A stretch of 11,762 nt of DNA from Aquificaceae bacterium (lineage in GTDB: Bacteria > Aquificota > Aquificia > Aquificales > Aquificaceae): positions 9,451 to 21,212 of the forward strand of contig JALWEK010000213.1 in the NCBI GenBank assembly GCA_027014185.1, given 5' to 3'. The notes below the pieces were generated by a model. That model worked only from the letters and a program-made list of their open reading frames with translations. It did not search any database and had not been told where the DNA came from. The position numbers and the translations under genes were made by a program. Each line of letters begins with the position of its first letter. Position 1 is the stretch's first letter. Positions 1 to 5,840 of the stretch are shown here, in pieces.

Positions 1-1
1 C

Positions 2-370
2 ATGAACGGGGAAACCACGAACCTGGGAAAGCTCCTCGACCCGCTCGCCGATAAGATATTCATACTCTCGGCGCTGATCGCCCTTATAGAGGTCGGAAGG
101 GTTAGCTCCCTCCCGGTTATCCTGCTCCTCCTGAGAGAGCTCAGCATATCGTTCGTCAGGAGCGTGGCCGTAAACCAGGGGGTTGTCTTCGAGGCCTCCG
201 TGCTAGGTAAGTTCAAAACCTCCCTCGAATTCCTTGCCGTCGCCCTGCTGCTGACCGAGTACCCCTTCGGGATCCATATCCTATGGGCCTCAATACTCGT
301 GGCCTACGTCTCCGCCTACGATTACCTCAGGGCTTATCTCAGGGAGCTTTCGGGCCTAAATTATCCCTAA
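2..370 (+). CDS. pgsA: CDP-diacylglycerol-glycerol-3-phosphate 3-phosphatidyltransferase, C-terminal part
   Basis: The product is an integral membrane enzyme that makes phosphatidylglycerophosphate from CDP-diacylglycerol and glycerol-3-phosphate, the committed step to phosphatidylglycerol. The visible 122 residues begin inside the CDP-alcohol phosphatidyltransferase signature: the second half, G-x3-D-x3-D, is present as GKLLDPLAD (residues 9-17 of the visible part), while the preceding DGxxAR half lies outside the window. Further on, RELSISFVRSVAVNQG and LGKFKTSLEF match the conserved C-terminal region of PgsA, with several hydrophobic membrane segments between. The ATG at 2 is internal; PgsA proteins are usually about 180-190 residues, so roughly 60-70 residues are missing upstream. 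The stop overlaps the next start (TAATG), implying translational coupling to dnaC. Family assignment is firm; pgsA over other CDP-alcohol transferases rests on the RELSISFVRSVA-type segment. Confidence 0.88.
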   Translation: MNGETTNLGKLLDPLADKIFILSALIALIEVGRVSSLPVILLLLRELSISFVRSVAVNQGVVFEASVLGKFKTSLEFLAVALLLTEYPFGIHILWASILVAYVSAYDYLRAYLRELSGLNYP

Positions 371-1080
371 TGGAAAGCAGCTGTCCTAAATGTGGAGGAA
401 CAGGATTCGTTCCAAAGGAGGGCGGTGTAGTAGAGCTCTGCGCCTGCCGGTTTGAACAGGAGAACGTAAACAAGGTCCTCGGAATACCCAAGAGGTTTTG
501 GGAGGCTGAGCTCGACAACTACCAGTGCGAGGACCCTTCGGAGGAGAACGCCTACAAGGAGGCCTTCGTGTTCGCTTCCTCCTTTGATCCTTCCGAAGGA
601 AAAGGTCTTACCTTCGTGGGAGATCCCGGAGTAGGGAAGACCCACCTTGCGGTTGGGATCCTTAAAAAGATTTATAGGGAGAAAGGAATAAAGGGGAGGT
701 TCTTCGACACTAAGGATCTGATATATAAGCTGAAGGCTCTCATAGAGGAAGGGAAAACCTCGAAAGCGATAAGGAGGATCCTGAATTACCCCCTTATAGT
801 CCTCGACGATCTCGGCAGCGAGAGGCTCTCCGAGTGGCAGAGGGAGATAATATCCTACATAATCTCTTACAGGTACAACAACCTCAAAAGCACGATAATA
901 ACAACGAACTTCTCCCTTACCGGTGGGGAGAAGAAGGACAGGAAGATAAGGAAAATAGTTCCGGACATAGAGCTCCCCAAGTCCCTGATGGTAGAGAGGC
1001 TGGACAGAGGAACAGTTTCGAAAATATTCGAGATGACCAAGGTCCTGTACATCAAGGGGAGGGACAGAAGGAGGGTATAA
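370..1080 (+). CDS. dnaC: DnaC-type AAA+ replicative helicase loader
   Basis: This 236-residue ATPase probably loads the DnaB replicative helicase onto origin DNA. The N-terminus carries a likely zinc site, CPKC (C5, C8) with CAC (C24, C26), followed by a linker and an AAA+ domain. Walker A is GDPGVGKT (84-91), Walker B is LIVLDD (142-147), and sensor I is at TTN (N180). A likely arginine finger is in ERL (R210). A basic stretch of about 25 residues (183-207) separates sensor I from that region. The architecture matches the DnaC/DnaI family, including the Aquifex aeolicus loader of known structure. I chose the ATG at 370, which overlaps the pgsA stop (TAATG), because an upstream start at 283 would add 29 residues translated from pgsA out of frame and place the zinc site oddly deep. 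No good Shine-Dalgarno is near 370, so expression probably depends on coupling. Confidence 0.88.
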   Translation: MESSCPKCGGTGFVPKEGGVVELCACRFEQENVNKVLGIPKRFWEAELDNYQCEDPSEENAYKEAFVFASSFDPSEGKGLTFVGDPGVGKTHLAVGILKKIYREKGIKGRFFDTKDLIYKLKALIEEGKTSKAIRRILNYPLIVLDDLGSERLSEWQREIISYIISYRYNNLKSTIITTNFSLTGGEKKDRKIRKIVPDIELPKSLMVERLDRGTVSKIFEMTKVLYIKGRDRRRV

Positions 1081-1087
1081 TTTTGGG

Positions 1088-2413
1088 ATGAAGGATATAG
1101 AGAGCGCTGTAAAGAAGTACATAAGACCTGGTTTCGAGTACGAGGTGTTCCGGCAGAGGGTAAAGAAGCTGAAGATAGAGACCTCCCAGGAAGAGATAGA
1201 GAACCTCTCTAGCTCGGAGGAATCCGGTGTGGGGGTCAGGGTGCTAAAGGATGGGAGGATGGGCTTTGCCTACACTTCGAGCTTGGAAGAGGAAAAGATC
1301 GAGGACGTTGTAAAGAAGGCTATGGAGATGTGCGAGCTCCAGACTCCAGACAGGGGAAACGTCTTCAACAAAGAACTTAAAATTTCCGAGGTTGAGTCCG
1401 TATTCGATAGAGAGGGGCTCGAGGTTCCCCTCGAGGAAAAGGTAGATATGACCTTGGGGTTGGAGAAGAAGGCTAAGGAGATCGACGGAAGAATAAAGGG
1501 GGTCAGAAAGGCGAGTCTCACCGAGGGCCTTATAGAGGTCGAGTTCTCAAACTCTTACGGCGTTAAGTTCGGCTACGAAGGAACCTATTACACCTCCTTC
1601 ATAGCCACCCTGGCCCAGGAGGGGCAGGACTCCTCCATATCCTGGGAGTTCAGGGGAGCCAGGAGACTAAGTAAGCTCGACCTGAACGATATGGTGATGG
1701 ACGCCGTGTTCAAGAGCACATCACTCTTGAACCCCAAGCCGCTCCAGACTAAGGTTATGCCGGTGCTCTTCTTCAGAGAGAGCTTCGCCATGCTGCTAGA
1801 GGCCTTTTCGAGTATGTTCCTGGGCGACTCCCTGGTGAAGGGGAAAACCCTCTTGAAGGACAGGATAGGGGAGTCCGTGGGTAGCGATCTGCTCACACTG
1901 ATAGACGATGGCTCAATGGAGGAGGGTTTCGAGACCACACCCTACGATGCCGAAGGGATCGGCAGGCGGAGGAACGTGGTTATAGAGAGAGGTGTATTTA
2001 AGGGCTTTCTCCACAGCCTTTACACGGCCACCCTATCTGAACAGGAGCCCACGGGTAACTCCCAGAGGGGAAGCTACAAGAACCAGCCGCATTCTGGGGT
2101 AACGAACCTGTACCTGGAGGGTGGTGAGGGGAGCATCGAAGATCTGATATCCTCTGAGAAGGAGATCTTCCTGGTTTTGGATCTGATGGGGTTGCACACG
2201 GTGGACCCGGTTTCGGGGGAGTTCTCACTGGGGGCTTCCGGCATGCTGTACAGGGACGGAAAGCCCCAACACGCTGTGAGGGGAGTTACCGTTGCTGGAA
2301 ACGTTCTCGACCTTTGGAATAAAATAGTTGCGGTGGGTGGGGATCTTAAGTTTTACGGTAACGTGGGATCCCCCTCGGTGCTCGCCAAGGATATAACGGT
2401 AGGGGGAAACTGA
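1088..2413 (+). CDS. pmbA: PmbA/TldE-like subunit of the TldD/TldE metalloprotease
   Basis: This 441-residue protein belongs to the TldD/PmbA family (modulator of DNA gyrase; peptide maturation and proteolysis). In the characterised pair, TldD carries the zinc HExxxH site and TldE/PmbA is the catalytically silent partner. No HExxxH is visible here; the equivalent region reads FRESFAMLLEAFSSMF (229-244). The C-terminal half has PmbA-type hallmarks: PTGNSQRGSY (321-330), GVTNLYLEGG (337-346) and HTVDPVSGEFSLGASG (370-385). Length fits PmbA (about 450). No tldD is present in the window, so the partner must be encoded elsewhere. The start at 1088 follows GGAGGG at 1070-1075 with a rather long spacer of 12 nt. 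It lies 7 bp after dnaC and 1 bp before the next gene, so it is cotranscribed with both. Substrate unknown. Confidence 0.87.
   Translation: MKDIESAVKKYIRPGFEYEVFRQRVKKLKIETSQEEIENLSSSEESGVGVRVLKDGRMGFAYTSSLEEEKIEDVVKKAMEMCELQTPDRGNVFNKELKISEVESVFDREGLEVPLEEKVDMTLGLEKKAKEIDGRIKGVRKASLTEGLIEVEFSNSYGVKFGYEGTYYTSFIATLAQEGQDSSISWEFRGARRLSKLDLNDMVMDAVFKSTSLLNPKPLQTKVMPVLFFRESFAMLLEAFSSMFLGDSLVKGKTLLKDRIGESVGSDLLTLIDDGSMEEGFETTPYDAEGIGRRRNVVIERGVFKGFLHSLYTATLSEQEPTGNSQRGSYKNQPHSGVTNLYLEGGEGSIEDLISSEKEIFLVLDLMGLHTVDPVSGEFSLGASGMLYRDGKPQHAVRGVTVAGNVLDLWNKIVAVGGDLKFYGNVGSPSVLAKDITVGGN
2401..2406 (+). promoter_or_regulatory. Shine-Dalgarno for the membrane protein at 2415
   Basis: AGGGGG lies inside the last codons of pmbA, 8 nt before the ATG at 2415. 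It supports that start and coupling with pmbA. Confidence 0.55.
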
Positions 2414-2414
2414 T

Positions 2415-3005
2415 ATGAGAAGAACTTTCGTATTCTTCCTGTGGCTCTTCCTTCTCCTGTTCGTAATAGCCTCCCTTTACATATCGTTCACAGCATATCT
2501 GAAAGACAGAGACAGGAAGATACTGACGAACCTGAGCACCTTCTTCCTCCAGGCTAGGGAGGGAAAGAGCAAGGTTAGCCTTCCATTCCCGGACACAACC
2601 ATACTGGTGTACGCAAAGAGAACGGGGGAGAAGTTCGTGAGCTCCAACGCTCTCTCGAGCATAGACAGGGCCAAGTACGACTTAGTCCAGATAAACCTTG
2701 GGAAGGATAAGGTCTATGCTTACGTGAAGAAGATAGATCCTCTGGACTACCTTAACTTCGTCGGACAGAACCATCTTTACACAGGCCTGATAGTTGCGAG
2801 CGTGCTCCTCTACCTTAGCATATTCTACTTTACCGTCAAGGAGTTCGAGCTCGCCCAGAGTGGAGGTATAACCGAAGAGCTTATGAACAGGCTCAAAGCC
2901 CTCAGACTCACCCTGGCGACCTTTAAGGTTATACCCGAGGAGAGTGTCGATGAGATGAAGAGGGTGGTGGATAGTATCTTAAGGCATAGATCAAGTAAGA
3001 GGTGA
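2415..3005 (+). CDS. Unrecognised two-helix membrane protein with sensor-like topology
   Basis: I do not recognise this 196-residue protein. It starts MRRT and then has a strongly hydrophobic segment (about 5-26). Next comes a mixed-charge region of about 95 residues (27-120), a second hydrophobic segment (121-141), and a charged, helical tail of about 55 residues ending in RHRSSKR. With the positive N-terminus inside, residues 27-120 would face the periplasm and the tail the cytoplasm. This resembles the input half of a histidine kinase or chemoreceptor, but no HAMP, kinase or methyl-accepting domain follows. The ATG is 1 bp after the pmbA stop with a good SD. Its own stop TGA forms part of the SD of the next gene (TGAGGTG), so the two are translationally linked. 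A role with the downstream receiver-like protein is inferred from context only. Confidence 0.8.
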   Translation: MRRTFVFFLWLFLLLFVIASLYISFTAYLKDRDRKILTNLSTFFLQAREGKSKVSLPFPDTTILVYAKRTGEKFVSSNALSSIDRAKYDLVQINLGKDKVYAYVKKIDPLDYLNFVGQNHLYTGLIVASVLLYLSIFYFTVKEFELAQSGGITEELMNRLKALRLTLATFKVIPEESVDEMKRVVDSILRHRSSKR

Positions 3006-3009
3006 GGTG
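3004..3009 (+). promoter_or_regulatory. Shine-Dalgarno fused to the upstream stop codon
   Basis: The TGA at 3003-3005 continues as TGAGGTG, so the stop codon supplies part of the GAGGTG ribosome binding site. This lies 7 nt before the ATG at 3017. It decides for that ATG over the in-frame GTG at 3002, which would have this SD inside its own coding sequence. Confidence 0.6.
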
Positions 3010-3016
3010 TGGGGAC

Positions 3017-4513
3017 ATGAAGGTACTTATAGTTTCCTTTGACAAGACTCTTACGGAGAGCCTTCAGAAGGCACTTGAGGATCACGAGGTTTACGTAGCC
3101 AAGAACAGCGAGGAAGCCATAAAGATGATACCCTCAGACGTAGAGGCTGTAATCTACGACGCCATCTCAGGGGCCATATCCGAAGAGGACATAAACACGC
3201 TGTACACGAAGAAGTTCAGTAACGCCAGGTACCTTATCCTGTACGACGAGCTCTTCCCCGTAGATCAGGAGAACATCATAGCCCCCCAGAAGCTGCTCGT
3301 CCCGAGGGACACGGACCCTAAGGAGGTTGTTCAGAAGCTCGTCGAGTTCAAACCTGAAGAGGTGAAGGAGGAAAAACCTGAGGAGAGCGTTCCCGAAGCT
3401 CCCGAGGAGTTCGAGATAGAGCCCACTGCTCTGGAGGTAACGCAGGAGGTGGAGGAGGAAACAGCGGAGGCAGAAGAGGAAGCCCCGCAGGAGGAAACTC
3501 CACAGGTTCAGGAAGTTACAGAGGAGGAAGCTTCCGAACAACCCCAAGAGGGAGGCAAGGTCCTGATAGTGTCCTTCGATCAGACGCTGATAGACACCCT
3601 TAAGGCCTCCCTCGGTCAGAAGTACGATGTGGTGAGCGTAAAGACAGTCAAGCAGGCCATGGAACAGGCAAAGGATGCCAGGCTCGTTGTTTTCGACGCA
3701 ATATCCGGAGTGATAGCGGAGAAGGGGCTCATAGAGATGGCTGGCGATCCGGAGATAGCCGGAAAGCCTTTCGTGATACTGGTGGACGATCTCTTCCCCA
3801 TAAACGTCGATGGGATACCCTTAGAGAAGAAGGTGGCAGTATCTAGGGATACCGATCCCGAGAGATTAAAGGAGATAGTGAGGGAGGAGCTCGAAAAGGC
3901 CCCTGCGGTTGGAGAGGTCGCGGAGCAGACCGAGGAGGAAGAGTCTGTCCAAACCGGTGAGGAAGCAACGGTCCAAGAAGAGGAGAGCGCTGTTGAAGAG
4001 GTTGTGGAGGAAGTGGCTCAGCCGCCCGAAGAGTTCGAGATAGAACCTGTCACCCAGGAGGAGACCATTCAGGAGATCGTGGAGGAAACGCCCGAGATCG
4101 AAATAGAGGAGACACCTCAGGAGGAGGAAGAGATTCCCGCTCTGGAAGCTCTAGAAAAGATAATGGAGGAGCAGGAGATCGAGGTAGAGCAGGTGAGCGA
4201 GGAGGAAGAGGAGGAAGAGGCCGAAGTTACCCAAGAGGTAGTGCAGCAGGCGGCTGTCCCACAGGTAGAGGCCGGGCAGATAGACCTGGACAGCCTTATA
4301 GAGAACGCAGTCTCGAAGGCACTCTCCGAGGACAGGATAAAGGAGGCCGTCCTTAACGCCCTCAGGGAGAGCATGGGTGATATAAGGGATATGATCTCGG
4401 AGGTGATAAAGCAGGAGGTAAACAAGGCCTTTGAAGAGCTCGACATAAGGAACCTGGTGAGGCAGGCCACCTACCAGGCCCTCAAGGAGAGGCTCGAGGA
4501 GCTTATATCCTAG
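3017..4513 (+). CDS. Tandem receiver-like domain protein with Glu-rich linkers and helical C-terminus
   Basis: This 498-residue acidic, soluble protein has no family name that I can give. Two homologous domains (about 1-115 and 180-292) each open with KVLIVSFD, have a central YDAISG/FDAISG strand-turn (Asp48, Asp227), then DELFP/DDLFP, and end in RDTDP plus a helix. The alternating strand/helix pattern resembles CheY-like receivers. The acidic pair after strand 1 is reduced (VSFD instead of VDDD) and the usual Lys-Pro near strand 5 is not evident, so these look like pseudo-receivers. Each domain is followed by a Glu/Gln/Pro-rich, probably disordered linker that includes an identical PEEFEIEP (129-136, 337-344). 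Residues 421-498 form a predicted amphipathic helical module. The start at 3017 is supported by its SD and by alignment with the start of repeat 2. A scaffold or signalling role is speculative; RomR-type proteins are only an architectural analogy. Confidence 0.8.
   Translation: MKVLIVSFDKTLTESLQKALEDHEVYVAKNSEEAIKMIPSDVEAVIYDAISGAISEEDINTLYTKKFSNARYLILYDELFPVDQENIIAPQKLLVPRDTDPKEVVQKLVEFKPEEVKEEKPEESVPEAPEEFEIEPTALEVTQEVEEETAEAEEEAPQEETPQVQEVTEEEASEQPQEGGKVLIVSFDQTLIDTLKASLGQKYDVVSVKTVKQAMEQAKDARLVVFDAISGVIAEKGLIEMAGDPEIAGKPFVILVDDLFPINVDGIPLEKKVAVSRDTDPERLKEIVREELEKAPAVGEVAEQTEEEESVQTGEEATVQEEESAVEEVVEEVAQPPEEFEIEPVTQEETIQEIVEETPEIEIEETPQEEEEIPALEALEKIMEEQEIEVEQVSEEEEEEEAEVTQEVVQQAAVPQVEAGQIDLDSLIENAVSKALSEDRIKEAVLNALRESMGDIRDMISEVIKQEVNKAFEELDIRNLVRQATYQALKERLEELIS
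3020..4048 (+). repeat. Intragenic duplication: receiver-like domain plus linker
   Basis: Unit 1 (about 3020-3424) and unit 2 (about 3557-4048) encode two copies of the same module. Both start KVLIVSFD, share DAISG, LFP and RDTDP at matching positions, and end in an identical PEEFEIEP. The DNA has diverged while the protein motifs persist, so this is an old duplication. Unit 2 has a longer linker before the shared octapeptide. Confidence 0.8.
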
Positions 4514-5811
4514 CCGAATACCTTCTTAAAGATGTAATCCCTGTGCTTCACGAACTCCCAGGGATCGAAGATCTTCTCTATCTCGTCGGGGGAGAGGAGC
4601 TCCCTAACCCTTTCTCTCTTGAGAAGGGCCTCCTTAAAGCTGACGTCAGAGTTCCAGCTCTCCATCGCGGCCTCCTGGACTACGTCGTACGCCTCGTCCC
4701 GGAGCATACCCCTCTCCGTTAGGGCCACAAGAACCTTGCTCGAGAAGTAAAGACCCTTGGAAAGATCCATGTTCCTGAGCATCCTCTCCTTATTAACTAC
4801 GAGCCCTTTCAGTATCTCCAGGAATAGGTTGAGTATGTAGTCGAGGACTATCGAGGAGTCTGGAAGGATAACCCTCTCCACCGATGAGTGGGAGATATCC
4901 CTCTCGTGCCAGAGAACTACGTTCTCGAGGGCTGGAATCAGGTTGGATCTTATCACCCTAGCCAGGCCACATATCCTCTCGGAGTGTATGGGGTTCTTCT
5001 TGTGGGGCATCGCCGAGGACCCCCTCTGCCCCTCGGTGAAGGGTTCCTGAACTTCAAGGACCTCGGTCCTCTGGAGGTGTCTTATCTCGGTAGCGAACTT
5101 ATCGAGAGAAGAGGCGGTTATCGCCATCGCTGCCATGAACTCGGCGTGCCTGTCCCTGTGGACTATCTGGGTCGATGCAGGCTCTATCTTCAAACCGAGC
5201 TCCTCGAGGGCTATCCTCTCTACCTCGGGGGGAACGTTCGAGTAAGTTCCGACGGCCCCAGAGATCTTCCCGTAAGAGACCCTCTCCAGGGCCTGCTCGA
5301 GCCTCTCCTTATTCCTTCTCATCTCGTCGAACCAGACGGCGAACTTTATCCCCAGGGTGATGGGCTCTGCGTGAACCCCGTGGGTCCTTCCTATCATGAG
5401 GGTGTCCTTGTGCTCAAAGGCTAGGCGCCTGAGCTCTTCCATAACGCTTTCTACGTCCCTTATCAGTATTCTCAAGGCGTCCCTCATGAGGAGTGCGAGG
5501 GCTGTGTCTATCACGTCCGAAGAGGTGAGACCGAGATGTATGTAACGTCCCTCCTCCCCTACCTGCTCCGAGATCGCCGATACGAAGGCGAGAACATCGT
5601 GCTTGTACCTCCTTTCGTACTCCCTTATCTTCTCAAGGGTCTCATCATCTATCCGCGTCCTCTCCTCGATCTTTCTAAGGGCCTCCTGGGGGATCTTTCC
5701 GAGCTTCGCCCAGGCCCTGCAAACGGCTATCTCAACTTCGAGCCACTTCTGGAACTTGTTCTTTTCCGACCATACCTTGCCTATCTCTTCCCTCGTGTAC
5801 CTCTCTATCAT
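4510..5811 (-). CDS. purB: Adenylosuccinate lyase
   Basis: PurB is a cytoplasmic enzyme of purine synthesis that removes fumarate from SAICAR and from adenylosuccinate. The 433-residue protein starts MIERYTREEIGKVWSEKNKF, the usual PurB N-terminus. It shows HDV (H71), TSSD (96-99), GRTHGVHAEP (141-150, containing a conserved catalytic-site His) and the fumarate-lyase signature GSSAMPHKKNP (264-274) with the mobile-loop serines. Length matches the family (about 430). I reject the longer in-frame start at 5889, which would add 26 atypical residues reaching into bamA. There is no Shine-Dalgarno before 5811, but a perfect TATAAT lies only about 9 nt upstream, suggesting a leaderless or nearly leaderless message. 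Its stop interlocks with the convergent gene's stop in CTAG. No other purine gene is adjacent. Confidence 0.95.
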   Translation of the reverse strand: MIERYTREEIGKVWSEKNKFQKWLEVEIAVCRAWAKLGKIPQEALRKIEERTRIDDETLEKIREYERRYKHDVLAFVSAISEQVGEEGRYIHLGLTSSDVIDTALALLMRDALRILIRDVESVMEELRRLAFEHKDTLMIGRTHGVHAEPITLGIKFAVWFDEMRRNKERLEQALERVSYGKISGAVGTYSNVPPEVERIALEELGLKIEPASTQIVHRDRHAEFMAAMAITASSLDKFATEIRHLQRTEVLEVQEPFTEGQRGSSAMPHKKNPIHSERICGLARVIRSNLIPALENVVLWHERDISHSSVERVILPDSSIVLDYILNLFLEILKGLVVNKERMLRNMDLSKGLYFSSKVLVALTERGMLRDEAYDVVQEAAMESWNSDVSFKEALLKRERVRELLSPDEIEKIFDPWEFVKHRDYIFKKVFG

Positions 5812-5820
5812 GGCTTTTAC

Positions 5821-5826
5821 ATTATA
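5821..5826 (-). promoter_or_regulatory. Candidate -10 element for purB
   Basis: On the minus strand 5826-5821 reads TATAAT, a perfect consensus -10. Transcription would begin about 6-7 nt downstream, near 5813-5814, leaving only about 2-3 nt before the purB ATG. No convincing TTGACA-like -35 is seen at 16-18 bp spacing. A TG dinucleotide upstream sits one base too far for an exact extended -10. The prediction rests on the hexamer and on the absence of any other upstream space. Confidence 0.5.
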
Positions 5827-5828
5827 CT
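5823..5828 (+). promoter_or_regulatory. Candidate -10 element for bamA
   Basis: On the plus strand 5823-5828 reads TATACT (5 of 6 to consensus), overlapping the purB -10 on the opposite strand. A start near 5834-5835 would give a leader of about 6-7 nt, and no Shine-Dalgarno precedes the ATG at 5841. No clear -35 is visible. Confidence 0.4.
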
Positions 5829-5840
5829 CATTACTTAAAG

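Noticed and set aside
2..4. ATG at 2 as the true start of pgsA
   Set aside because: It falls in the middle of the CDP-alcohol phosphatidyltransferase signature, so the gene begins upstream of the window.
283..369. Upstream extension of dnaC to the ATG at 283
   Set aside because: It would read 29 Leu/Arg-rich residues out of frame inside pgsA; the ATG at 370 overlaps the pgsA stop and gives the normal N-terminal CxxC position.
367..1122. 251-codon open frame on the minus strand opposite dnaC
   Set aside because: It lies wholly antisense to a gene with clear zinc, Walker A and Walker B motifs; its translation has no recognisable domain. It is a codon-bias shadow.
3002..3016. GTG start at 3002 for the receiver-like protein
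   Set aside because: The ATG at 3017 has the SD at the right distance, and the second domain copy aligns directly with MKVLIVSFD.
4199..4220. 22-base pure purine tract, possible triplex or regulatory element
   Set aside because: It encodes the Glu run of the acidic linker in frame (GAG/GAA codons), which explains it without a DNA-level role.
4888..5424. 178-codon plus-strand frame opposite purB
   Set aside because: It is a shadow of the purB signature region; no domain and no independent start signals.
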